The position numbers were made by a program, and so were the translations under genes. 64,000 nt of DNA from NCBI GenBank assembly GCA_011033025.1, contig WFMF01000627.1:23462-87461 (forward strand), read 5' to 3'. This document shows, in pieces, positions 52,867 through 64,000 of the stretch. Positions within the stretch are counted from its first letter, which is position 1, and each line of letters opens with the position of its first letter. This DNA is from Beroe forskalii (taxonomy: Eukaryota > Ctenophora > Nuda > Beroida > Beroidae). The notes below the pieces were generated by a model, which ran no database searches, was not told the origin of the DNA, and saw nothing but the letters and a program-made list of their open reading frames with translations.

Positions 52867-55800
52867 TCACGAGATCTCACCATCCTCCACCTCTTCGTGT
52901 AACTGTAACCTCGAGGACTTGGCCGTGTACCCCGCCAGCGTCACCTGGTGAATAATTAATGATTCAGGGTTCAATGCGTTACGGTGGGCGGTAGCGTGTC
53001 GAATTGTCGTACGATGTATGACCCGCTGACGCCAGCCGCGAAGCCAGCGCGGCGCTGATTCTCGAGAGGGTCTGTCAACGTCAGACAACGTGTCGTTAAG
53101 GTTAGGGTATGGGAGACATACCAACTTTTATGTGCGCGCTTTTTACATGCGCGGCGAAGTTGTGCGCGGTTCACGGTGAACCCCGCACGATTACGCCGCG
53201 CTTAGGAAAGACGCGCGCATAGGAGTTCGACACGCCCCTGTTAAATTGCATTTTCAACTTTCAGACATATTCGACAATAAAATATAGAAGACGGAGCCCC
53301 AAACTGCAGTTTGCGCGCACACAAAATACGTGCAAACTGCAGTTCGAACTTTCCCCTGTAAATGGTGACTACATGGGTCTAAACTTTACCTCGTTTTCCG
53401 CCTCCTCGTCATCCCTCAGAATGTACTCCTCATCCTCCTCGTCTTCATCGTCACTGTTCATCATGTACGAGTACTTGGTGCCACCACCACGCCGCCAGAA
53501 TGCGCCCTGGTTGGAGGGTTTTAGATTATTTGTGATTGCAACACGTGTTTATGAGGCAGTCACTGTAGGGGCAAGAGCGGTGAAGTAATGCCGTCATAAT
53601 GAGGGGCAGTATTGAATTACTGTGGATATTCACATATCATCAAGCCAACTTCGGATAACGTAGGTTGAAAATGCAGTGAACTGATGACGTCATTGTGGGA
53701 GTGTTCGATTGATGATGATCAATTACCTGTGATTTACAGTAGCGGAAGAGGGCGAGGAGGCGCTTCCGTTGAAAAAACGCGGCAATGAGGAGGAGAAAGA
53801 GGGAGATGTAGATGAGGAGAGTAAGGGTGAGGGAGAGGGTGGGAGGTTTGTTGGAAGCGAGGCAGGGGGCAGCTGAAAGAGGAGGGTTACAAGAGTGATG
53901 GAAGGGTCATGATGCTGGATGGTACATTAATGACATCAGTATTTTTTCTGTCCATTATATGGTAAAAGCTCAGCCAGAGCGGAAAATGTTTTTTCGGATC
54001 AATTATTTTATAGGCAGGGGGCAGCTGATTGGTTTCTGGGCGTTACTTCGAAAACTTTCTTGACAAATACAGGATCAGTCACTGGAGATTATTAAAGTGA
54101 TAAATTGGTATAAATTGCTCAAGTGCTGTGGATATTTCTGTACATAACAAACAAATAAAAAACTATTTTGAACACACTATAAGGCCAAATGTTGTTCTAA
54201 CCAGAGCAAAGATAGAGAATTAACTGAGACGCTTAAGTTTGCAACTACCCGCACTTACCATTACAGGTGGTCTTATCCTCCCTAAAACCCACACGTTTAT
54301 TCTCCTTGTCATGCACCACATTCAGGCGTTCCATGAAACTACTCCCAAGAATAGTTCCAATGCTACCAGCCTCTATTGCTAACCTGGAAGTTGTGTATTG
54401 TATTGCATCATTGTCGAGGCTTGAAACCGTAATACCACTGAAATAATCTCAATCAATCCGCCCATTTTTGGAATTTGGATCCTGGCCTCCCAAATTCGGT
54501 TGAAAATCTTACACAATACTATGGCTGGAACCGTTCGAAATTTCACGTACCCATAACAGAAAGTTTTGTCAGGAAACTTCTTTTCGTATTTGATGCTTGT
54601 CATGTTTTGTCGTATGTATTGCTGAAAGTATGAGGGGCTATCAGGAGGGGAAGCGTTAATAAAACCCAGTTTCTTAATAATTATAAGAAGGGGAAAAAAG
54701 AAATTTAAATTTAAGACGAAATTTACTAATTTAAGTCGAAATTCAAGTCGAAATTTAAGTCGAAATTTAAGTCGAAATTTAAGTCACTTGGTTTGCTGAA
54801 CGTATGTTTTACCTGAGGTGGAATGTTGATAGCGAAGTGATGTGTTGCGTTAGCAGCAAAGAACACGTGTAACTCAGGGAACCAATCAAACACCGAGGAG
54901 GAGGGAGAAGAGTGCTGATTGGTCGGTGAGGAAGAGCTCTGATTGGTGGAAGGAGAAGCATTCTGATTGGTTGGAGGTACGCAGAGGTATTCGGAACGTG
55001 ATAAGAAGTTGCTTAGCGTGTCGTTTGATAGTTCCGGCTGAGAGAAAATATCGATGTTTACATTGTAAGGATTTAACCAGACTATAATTGCTTCAATCGA
55101 TAAGTAAATCAATGGTAAATGACCAACCAATGGTGATATATTGCTAATACTAACAGTGGAAAGAAAGGAGTTTAAGAAATGATATTTGTCATACCCTTCC
55201 TTTTAATTAGAAAGCAGTTGACTTACCCTCTTCAAATTCGCAGCGAACTGTCCAATTTCAGCCAATACTTTGTCGTGAATCCCAGTAGGAAAGACGATGT
55301 TTGTAGTTCCAGTGTCGATAAACGCCAAAGGATTGTTTAACTGAAATATCATGAATCAGTGACATATTCAAAATTACTGCGAATTTATCAACAATCCACC
55401 AACTTGGATTCCTGATTTTGAAAAACGATAATCGTTTTGAAAAGGGATAATCGTACCTTATTAACAACGGTACCTCATTAACAACGGTACCTTATTAACA
55501 GCGGTACCTCATTAACAACGGTACCTTATCAACAGCGGTACCTCATTAACAATGGTACCTTATTAGAAGCGGCACCTCATTAACAACGGTAACACGTTAA
55601 CAACGGTACCAAGTTAACAACGGTACGAAGTTAACAACGGTACCACGTTTACAACGGTACCTTATTAACAGGGGTACCCAATCAACAAAGATACCTTATT
55701 AACAACGGCACCTTATTAACAACGGTACCTTGTTAACGACGGTACCTCATTCACAACGGTAACACGTTAACAACGGTAACCAAGTTAACAACGGTACCAC

Positions 55801-58800
55801 GTTTACAACGGTACCTTATTAACAGGGGTACCCAATCAACAAAGGTACCTTATTAACAACGGCACCTTATTAACAACGGCACCTTATTAACAACGGCACC
55901 TTATGAACAACGGTACCTTATTAACAACGGTACCTTATTTACAACGGTACCTTATTAACAACGATTATTAACAACGATTATTATTTATTAACAACATTAT
56001 TTACAACATTATTAAGAACAATTAAGCAAGACAACTCGAACAAGGAAATGAAAACTAATGAACAGAGCTGCAGCACATGCCCTTATATATGTTGGTTGAC
56101 ACCACTCAGTCACCTATGACGAACGGCGACGTATGCACATACCGCATACCAACTTCATGACGTTGACACCACTTTGCACCCAATCAGACATGACGAATGA
56201 AGTTACGTACACATACCGACTCTATGACGTTGACACCACTCACCATCGAATCAATCATGAAGAATGAAGTGAGTAGTGACGTACACATACCAACATCAAA
56301 TCAAGCATGAAGAATAGCAACGTTTGCGCATTCCAGATATCGTTGGATTGCAATGTGCACTATTTACATACCATGACCCTACCTATCTGTGTGACCTTGC
56401 TATTGGTACCTTATATAGTGCTCCAATTAATCACCATTACTGAATCGGATTCGGGAAAACAAACCGTTGTTTTAGCCAGGCAAGCGACAATATTGCCACG
56501 TTATAAGCTGACTGCTGAGCTTAACCGACCGAACTGTGATCCTTCAAAATGCGCGCGCTTAATTCCCTCGCTTTCCGTCATGCGCGCGCGCTGTTTAATT
56601 GAAAAAGACGCGCTGCATCACAGCAATTTAGAGCTTCGCGTTTTCCATAAAAGTATGTTTACTTTCGCTACTTTCGATGTGAGCCCACAATTGTCACATG
56701 GAAATAGTTAAGTACGATATATAGCGCAGAAGTCTAACTACATTTATGTGTGCTACGAAAGTGAAGTTTTGGAATCGATGACGTATGGTATCAAGGACAC
56801 GTCGGAAGTTTAGGAATGTGCGGCATTGAATATTCAATGTCAGAAATACGTATTTTGGCGACGTGCTGGAATGCGTGTGAAGTAAAGTGATATCAAGTGG
56901 TGTCAAGGATGCAGCACTTATTTCTGCACCACACCTTCCTTGACGAGTGATAACCGGCCCCTCCTACTCCAATCACACCTTTGTTGACGAGTGATAACCA
57001 GCCCTTCCTATTCTTACCACACCTTCCTTGACGAGTGATTACCAGTCCCTCCTACTCCTACCACGCCTTCCTTGACGAGTGATTACCAGTCCCTCCCACG
57101 CCTTCCTTGAAGAGTGATGACCAGCCCCTCCTACTCCTACCACACCTACCTTGACGAGTGATTACCAGCCCCTCCAACTCCAACCACACCTACCTTGGTG
57201 AGTGATGACCAGCCCCTCATACTCCTACCACGCCTTCCTTGACGAGTGATAACCATCCCCTCCTGCTCCTACCACACCTTCCTTGACGAGTGATGACAGC
57301 CCTTCCTACTCCTACCACGCCTTCCTTGACGAGTGATGACCAGCCCCTCCTACTCCTATCACGCCTTCCTTGACGAGTGATCACCAGCCCCTCCTACTCC
57401 TACCACGCCTCCCTTGACAAATGATGACCAGCCCTTCCTGCTACGCCTCCCTTGACGAGTGATGACCATCCCCTCCTACTCCTACCACACCTTCCTGGAC
57501 GAGTGATGACCAGCCACTCCTACTCCTACCACACCTTCCTGGACGAGTGATGACCAGCCCATTCTACTACTACCACGAATTCCTTAATGATTGATGACCA
57601 GCCCCACCTACTCATTGTTAACCTACAATGTTGAATGTTTGGAAATGTAACATCTTGTAACAATGAAACATGATCGCATCACATCGAACCAGTAAATTCA
57701 ATTAGCCAACATTCAAATCGCATTATCTGCACACTAATGGATGTTATTAAATCTAACATTACCTATATTGCGTGACGACGAAATAGTTACAATATCAAAC
57801 TATGGAGATGAAGGCCAATAAAGCAATAATTGACTTAGCTTCAAAGTTACGAATAGACTTTCAAAACTGTACAAAGTAATTGACATTTTTTGGATTGACT
57901 TACATTAATTATGTGCAAGCTCAAAGGAAATATTAATTAATGAGTAAATCAACTTTTAAAATGACAATATTAACTCTGAGCAGTGAAGGCCAATAGACTT
58001 CCCATCAACTGTTAGATCTGTTAGCTCTATCTGATAGTACCATTCCTTGACAACGTCTGTGTAGGTGTAGGATGCGTCAGCAGAACCACCAAATTCCTGA
58101 AGATGGCTCGGACTATAATGCAAATTATTAAAGTTAGGATATTTTATAGTAAATGAAATTTCGAGTATATATGCTAAATTACGTATGTGATAACATGGGA
58201 CAAACCTGGCACTGGCCCAACGACTCTATCCTACCGGGAATCTTTTTCAAATCCCTTCCATCAATTACTCACCACTGCCCCATGTAAGTCAGGTGTATCC
58301 CTGTCTCTCTGTCCACAGAGTGTAACACTGAACAAAGGCTGCGGTATCACGTGACTTTTTGTCAGGGAGTCCAGCACCGGAACACTGCTGTGAGGGCTCG
58401 GCTGAGGGGAGGAGTTTAGAAGTAAATATAGGAGGAAAATCATGTTTTAACTTTACAACACTAATTTATATAGATACAATCAAATTTGAGATTATGAACT
58501 AGCTATTTCAAGTTATATGGCAGGTGGGATTATAAGTACCACAATAAGTGAAATAAGTGCCATGCAATGAGTGCCACAATAAGTGCCACAATGAATGGAA
58601 TCAGTACCACAATAAGTGAAATAAATGCCACAATAAGTGCCACAATAAGTGCAGAAAGTACCTGCATAAGAGCTTGGTATCCGAGACCCAGGATCCCTTG
58701 CCACAAACCACGATACACAAAGAAGTTGGAGGAGGAGGTTATCACCGAAACATCCACAATCCCACTTTCGCCTGGAGAAAGAAGTATTATCTTCTTTTTA

Positions 58801-60924
58801 TGTATATTTATATGTAAAGACGACCGGATGACGGATTCTGCTAGTAAAATTATTTTCATTTTTGTTTTTATGTACATCTCATTGCGGCCAAAGTTCCGCA
58901 AAATGCAAACGGTAGACCAAAATCCACGTATGGTAGGGCAGTATTCAGGCCTCAGTGTCTCGCAATCACTATTTGATTTGAGATGCCCAATCCGTTGCAA
59001 GAAAACAGGACCTTAGTGAAAAGCTCCTAACAGAGGTTCTGTCTCCCGCGGAGCAGCGTGGATGTGACTGGAAGGCCTCCATTTTTGAAGGTTTCATTGT
59101 TATTCAATATTCATTCCAACAGCTGTACGGCAAATTGCAGGAATCGGAGTGTCCAAGTAATCAAGCCAGTGACGGTTAAGGAATTGTAATCCATTCTTTA
59201 TTCGGGCGGGAGTTCGCTGCGATGGACAGCTCCTCAATTAACCCGTCCAGTCAATGTCATTAATTTTTCACTTGAAATATTGACAGAGACATAAACCTTG
59301 GTGTGTAACTTGATAAAAGTTTAGTTAGATAGTGAGCTACTAGTTATTGATAAGTTGATAAGGAATCAGTTAGGAAGGTGCCTACTCACATTCCAATTTA
59401 ACACGGTAAACGCTGTTTCAACTCGTTTATGACTGTAGGTTTACAAAATGATGATATAAGTAAAGATGTCGATATCATGATGAAAGCAAAACAATATTCA
59501 GATCATTGACTCATTAAGTCATTATGTGAACAATTCATAAGGTTTGCGTACCAATCTACAAAATTCATAAGCCAAAATAGTTACTGGGCTTTTAATTCAA
59601 AAAGCTCTACTTTTCTTAAAATTCATGCGCTTATTAAGATTCAAATGACGCAATTCATATTATGAATTGTGTCAATAAAGCTTATGTATTTCATAAAAGA
59701 CTCATAATTCATTAAGCTTTACGTTTTCTTCATCACGCATAACTAATAAGTCGCATAATTCATGACTTACAGGTTTCGCAAAGTTTGAACGTGTCAGTAG
59801 CGTAGTACCCTTCCCAGGAGCCGTTTGAATAGTGTACACTTATACCTCTGTCTTTTTTACCGATATAGCTTCCTGATCTGAAAAGGAAGATTTAACAGAG
59901 GGTACCTATAAGTACACAAAAAGAAAGTTTATTGAACACAATATCGATTTTGACCAAACCACTGAGCTCCCCCTTTCCATTCATATGTAACACAAATATT
60001 GAGAAGGAATGAAAATTCATGGTTTGGCTGAGTGAATGATGAATTAAATCAAAACTTTTAACAAAACCCAAATCAGTTACAACTAAAATAGACACTATCT
60101 TCACAAACTTTAAAAAAAAACCTAAATCAGTTACAACTAAAATAAACACTATTTTTCACACACTTTGAAGAATCATAGAAATCATCAACTCCTGCTGTTA
60201 AGGAGCCTGCTACAGCAAAGTTAGCACTTCCAGTGTCCACAACTACATTCAACGGTTGAGGAGGGGTGCCTGTGGAAATAGCATAAAAAAGTATACTAAT
60301 GACCCCTTACTGACCCCCATAACCCCCTGTGCATTGGTAGAGGCTCATTGGTATACTTTCATACTACCCCATAAAAAGAGGTAGAATAGATAAATTAGAA
60401 CCCTTCTTTGAGGCTTCTTACAAGCTTAGACATTGTAAATGTAGATGTCTTTGAGGAAACAATTTTAGCCTTTTAGTCGCTTAGCATAACTAAAACCTAA
60501 CTTGTGAGCTACAACAGGTGCAAACAAAATCAATAGCTTGCTTATAGTACATACCAAGAAATATTTCAATATAGTATCCTAGTTCTGGTTCTCCATAAAC
60601 TGTTTTCACATTTTTCTGATCCTCCAACGCACCTACAGGAATTAAAGAATAGCATCGATGTGTTTAGAATTCCTCTGATGACCATTCTCATAATGAGAAT
60701 ATTCGTGCACAAATTAATGGTAATAAGATCATTCACACGACTTAATTTTAAAAAACAGATAGAAAAGACTAAATGAGCTGGGTAAATTATTTATGTATTC
60801 ATGGAAGATGGCAAAGAATATTTTATACATTCTCTACTTCCATACCATTCTGATGACTCTTTCCTGATTCAGCAAGAACAAACACTGCACTTAAACAGTA
60901 GAAGAAATATGATGCTCCTGCCAT
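52867..60924 (-). CDS. BACE-like membrane aspartyl protease
   Basis: Type I membrane pepsin-family (A1) protease, closest by eye to beta-secretase. Fourteen exons: 60846-60924, 60555-60632, 60164-60269, 59771-59877, 58662-58771, 58273-58401, 57975-58096, 55227-55340, 54813-55037, 54551-54621, 54259-54383, 53727-53872, 53390-53506, 52867-52944. Signal peptide MAGASYFFYCLSAVFVLA. First active site VVVDTGSANFAVAG, flap YSNGSWEGYYATDT, ITSSSNFFVYRGLWQGILGL, DVVKEWYYQIELTDL, second active site AFIDTGTTNIVFP, then ILGSSFMERLNVVHDKENKR. Membrane segment LTLTLLIYISLFLLLIAAFF, then an acidic cytosolic tail (NSDDEDEEDEEY). About 535 residues. All phases fit except 57975 to 55340, which is one base short of frame. 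An Asn/Gln/Ser insert (TNQ repeats) interrupts the second lobe. Confidence 0.88.
54722..54785. repeat. 12-base repeat AAGTCGAAATTT
   Basis: Five to six units of TTAAGTCGAAAT in the protease intron about 30 bases from the donor of exon 54813-55037. Confidence 0.85.
54884..54978 (-). repeat. ACCAATCAG repeat within protease coding sequence
   Basis: Four CCAATCA units (plus strand TGATTGG) lie inside exon 54813-55037. Three ACCAATCAG units translate as Thr-Asn-Gln and give a Ser/Thr/Asn/Gln-rich loop not expected in the pepsin fold. Confidence 0.75.
55457..55985. repeat. 17-18-base minisatellite TTAACAACGGTACC
   Basis: About 30 units of ACCTTATTAACAACGGT type in the large protease intron. Most contain GGTACC. 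A higher-order repeat of about 160 bases is visible (two blocks with GTTTACAACGGTACC and AGGGGTACCCAATCAAC). Confidence 0.95.
56085..56245. repeat. GTTGACACCACT-CATACC repeat
   Basis: Three units of about 70 bases contain TGACGTTGACACCACT or a variant plus CACATACC; part of the TGACACCAC family. Confidence 0.7.
56930..57610. repeat. About 40-base minisatellite CCTTGACGAGTGATGACCAG
   Basis: About 16 units of the type CCTTCCTTGACGAGTGATGA followed by CCAGCCCCTCCTACTCCTAC, in the same protease intron. Confidence 0.95.
58515..58660. repeat. GTGCCACAATAAGT repeat next to a donor
   Basis: About ten units of CACAATAAGTGCCA/AGTGAAATA. On the minus strand the array begins about 11 bases after the donor (CAG|GTACTT) of protease exon 58662-58771, and some units repeat GTACT. 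Confidence 0.85.
60285..60370. repeat. GTATACTAATGACCCCTTACTG element
   Basis: Shares GTATAC, AATGACCCCTTACTGACCCC and TTGGTATACTTTCATAC with the 8440-8780 and 25090-25200 repeats. Confidence 0.75.
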
Positions 60925-61832
60925 CCATCCATAAATAAGCTAGAAACTCAAGTTCATTACTTTAGCACGTCAAAAAATACCAATTTTGAATTTCATTGAT
61001 CATATGAATGAAGATTATTAATCTGATTAAAGTATAATCTAGTAGAAATAGCCAAATATTAGTCTATTGACAGTTATTGAGTCAGTCAATGTTTACAAGA
61101 GGTAAGAATTCGATCATAACAGTCATTTGAACAGTGTTAAAATATTGGGTTAGTTGAAGGTGACCACTGACCAGTGACCACTGACCAGGGGTTCACTAGG
61201 AAATCAACCAAGGGTTCACTAGGAAGTCAACCAGGGGTCAGTAGGGACAAGGGGAGACCTCAGACAGGTCAGCTAGGGTTCACTTAGGGACCAGGATCAG
61301 CTTTGATATTTACAAATTAATGCTTTTACTTAACTGATGGCCATTGGAATTCACTATGACACGAATACCAAAGAATACAGTTGAACTCTATAAAAAAGCA
61401 TAGGTATCTATAGGAAGTCATCGTAAACACTTGATGACAGAAATCCCTGCAAGTGTGTTATATTAAAAACAGATTAATTTCAGTATAAACATCCCAACAA
61501 TGATAAAATGTCTTGCAAAATAACAAAACAGCCATGAAGATGAATTTTGAACAATTAGATGATAATTAGATGATATTAGAACAATTAGATGATATTCAGT
61601 AAACTACACTATTATAGTTCGTTTAAGCTACATACCAAGCTCCTGTGCAAGTGGATCTTCAGTCACATGGTAGAGATCATAAAACAATCGACTTTTAGCT
61701 TAAAAATTGTTAGGAAAGGTGCTAGAAATAATTATTTAATGTAACCCCCAAAAAACCTAGCGTACGAATCTGAAAAGTAGAGTAGGGCTTTGTTTTTTTG
61801 GGTTTCACCCCCCCCCCCCTTATCTGGTTGCA
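60925..61832. other. Intergenic upstream of the protease
   Basis: AT-rich with no gene seen. 61160-61260 carries GGGGTTCACTAGGAAGTCAACC repeats related to the TGACCCC family. A C-run of about 13 at 61808-61820 lies just before the zinc-finger stop codon. Confidence 0.55.
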
Positions 61833-63153
61833 CTAGCAAAAGTGGCAATACTTGCGATGTTTCTCCAAAATTTTTACTTTAGAAAAGTGTTCATTGCAGC
61901 CATTGCACTTGATAAGCTCAGGTGATTTATCATTGTTCTGAGCAGAAATATTAGATTTTTTCTTTGATACTGAAGATTCACAATTTACATTTACATTACG
62001 TAAAGAAGCATTGTTTTTCTTGCTGCACTGACTTGAGCTGATGTGGCGTCTTAAATTCTTTTTAGAGACAAATTTAGTTGAGCAATTGTCACATCCAAAC
62101 CTTTTGAGTGTTCTATTATGACTCTGAATTTCATGTTTATGGATTATTTGCTGTGATGAAGCCTTGAAGGAACATACTGAACACTGATAAACCAAATGGC
62201 TATTTTGATGATCTTGAAACAGCTTTTCATCATAAAACTTTTTTGAGCAGTGTGGACAGCGGTTGGGTTGGGTAAAAAGTGTTTATAAATTTGATGTCTA
62301 TAGAGATTTGATTGACTTGCATTTGTATTGACAATAGCTACATGAAAATGGTCGTATTCCAAAATGAGTCCAAGAGTGTCTTTCAAGTTCAGCGAAACTT
62401 TTAAAAGCCAGCCCACATACCTTACATAATATCTGTGGAAGATGATTGCTTTTCCTGAGGTGCTTCTTCACATGATTGGTAAGCCCTAGTTTGTCGTGTA
62501 CTGCTGACTACATCCTGACACAGAGCAGCAGAAATGATTTGCAATGATGGCTTTTCTTTAAGTGGGGATCTATAACTATTAAAATCTGTGCAAGAAAAAC
62601 ACATTTTTGCACTTCCACTCTTGGAACATCCCTTTACCATGGTATAAATACTTATGTCTGACATACCTTTCTTTCCTTAGGAAGAGTTGTGAGCACCTTG
62701 ACAGGAAAATAATTCGGAATAATGAATATGTTTAATATGTTCTATAAGTAAAATTGTACTGTTGCTATGAAATTCACATTTCAAACATTTATAATTGTGT
62801 TTAAATGCAAGAGATTCATGATTCACAAGATATCTCTTCAAAAGACCCAATTCTTAATGTGAAAGAAGAGATATCAACATCAACAGTAATTGCTATTGGG
62901 GGATTCACAACTGGCATTATCAATTTTGAGAGTATTTATCATTCCCATTCATTAATATTACTTCAGTTATTTCTGTTTTATCATCTGCCATATCAATCAT
63001 AGGATCCTTCACTTGATGTTGGTTTCCTGTAATAGAAGCATCATCAATGCTCAGTTCCTGCTTCACATTTGTGATAGAAAATGAACTTGAGCTACAGTTT
63101 TCTGTATTTAACAGCTGTGAATCAACATTGATCCTAATGGCTGATGTGTCCAT
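61833..63153 (-). CDS. C2H2 zinc-finger protein, frame broken
   Basis: Probable nuclear DNA-binding protein. The N-terminal segment 62920-63153 starts MDTSAIRINVDSQ and includes a VKQE sumoylation-like site. Zinc fingers follow between about 62500 and 61833: ILCKVCGLAFKSFAELERH, RPFSCSYCQYKCKS, SNLYRHQIYKH, RCPHCSKKFYDEKLFQDHQ, YQCSVCSFKASS, FGCDNCSTKFVSKKNLRRH and LIKCNGCNEHFSKVKILEKH, ending KYCHFC then stop. These lie in more than one frame: breaks occur near 62310 and between 62280 and 62260, and a splice or break near 62496. Either a recent pseudogene or uncorrected indels. It runs in the same direction as the protease. Confidence 0.6.
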
Positions 63154-64000
63154 AGCCTATCCTAGCTTTCCTCAGTTCTCTGACTACAGCCTCTATACAG
63201 TTTTCACTTTTCAGTAGATTTGTTGTTGATTCATGCCCATCACCTGTACCAATGACATATTACAGCAACTCTGTATGTAGGTAGTAGTGTTAAGTAAAGT
63301 TAGTAAGGTAAAGTAAGCATTATGGTAATTAACCATCTCATACCCGAATAAACAAATAATAAGTTATTCAATGTGATGAAATAAATTTTAGATTTCACAA
63401 TGACAAAATATCAAAATTGATTAAAAAACACTGAAAAGCCAGTAAAAATAGTCAGTCAAATAAACATGGTCAAATAAACATGGTCAAAAATACCGTCGAG
63501 TATGACTGTATTTGTTCTATATCTACAAAGAAGATATTATCAAAATCTTAATGTTTCATAAAATATTAAACTAAATCTTTCAGTCCTAATAATGATATTA
63601 ATTCTTAATGTTTCATAAAATAGGAACCTAAATTTTTCAGTCCAAATAATAATAATATGAAATCGTTATGTAAATTGTAAATTGATGTTTCCATTGTTTC
63701 CATCTTGTCCTTGCCTTAACTAGGACATTGTTCCCCAAACCAGGGGCGTCGCGTCGTCGCGAAACGCGAACGTCGAGCGAGGATCTGGTTAAAACAAGCC
63801 AATAGCCATTCAGTCGGATCAAAAAATATAAACGGGCAATGCAACGCGACGTTTTGCCCTAACCAGGACCCTGGTTACGCGCACGGAGTGCGCGGCGCCC
63901 CTGGTTAGGGCCCCCTTAAATCCAGGTTGGGGAAGGGTTAGCATTTCATGTCCGCGTTCCACTGCCCCGCGCGCCGTCAAAAAAAAGGTTTCCCCCCCGG
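63154..64000. other. Right edge of window, no gene
   Basis: AT-rich up to about 63700, then GC-rich with CCCTAACCAGG (63858) and CCTGGTTAGGG (63900) as an inverted pair around GCGCACGGAGTGCGC. The last 60 bases have A and C homopolymers and may be low-quality or contig-end sequence. Confidence 0.5.

Noticed and set aside
55457-57610. CRISPR-like array
   Set aside because: Continuous tandem repeats without unique spacers, in an animal intron; these are minisatellites.
62805-63002. Plus-strand open frame (NVKEEISTSTVIA)
   Set aside because: Overlaps the better-supported minus-strand zinc-finger N-terminus; no partner exons.

Overview
The window is animal (metazoan) nuclear DNA. Genes are split by spliceosomal GT-AG introns, and the set is typical of animals: SCAI, a BACE-like membrane aspartyl protease, a secreted sushi/GCC2 protein, a GT31 glycosyltransferase, an HNMT-like methyltransferase and a C2H2 zinc-finger gene. 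Many small introns and very abundant minisatellites and short inverted-repeat elements suggest an invertebrate. I cannot fix the taxon from the sequence alone.

Layout. 1214-3096 (+) HNMT-like methyltransferase. 3465-12310 (-) secreted GCC2/sushi protein. 12311-17849 has no recognised gene but holds an E-box array and several inverted-repeat elements. 17850-19555 (+) GT31 glycosyltransferase with a broken frame. 20346-35949 (-) complete SCAI gene, rebuilt as 16 exons giving 604 residues. Two opposite-strand genes sit inside SCAI introns: a small four-helix membrane protein (22731-24474) and a protein with C-CAP/TBCC-like character (27872-29363). 36904-51251 (+) a long gene divergent from SCAI. 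It encodes Ser/Lys-rich exons, about 17 copies of a 79-residue AHNAK-like repeat, a DM9-like domain and a C-terminal beta-trefoil-like domain. 52867-60924 (-) BACE-like protease. 61833-63153 (-) zinc-finger gene with frame breaks.

The most striking signal is not a gene. Tandem repeats repeatedly start at, or contain, real splice junctions. Units of roughly 13-160 bases carry a functional-looking donor or acceptor plus the adjoining exon edge. I see this in the sushi gene, SCAI, the AHNAK-like gene and probably the protease. The window also has dispersed short families: about 18 exact TGACGTCA sites, TGACACCAC-core minisatellites at seven loci, ACCAATCAG-ended hairpins (one array became protein coding), and several MITE-like elements.

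The genes are functionally unrelated (amine methylation, extracellular adhesion or complement-like modules, glycosylation, transcriptional co-regulation, scaffold, proteolysis). I see no operon-like cooperation. Several frame breaks are single-base, some in A-runs, so some may be assembly errors rather than real lesions.
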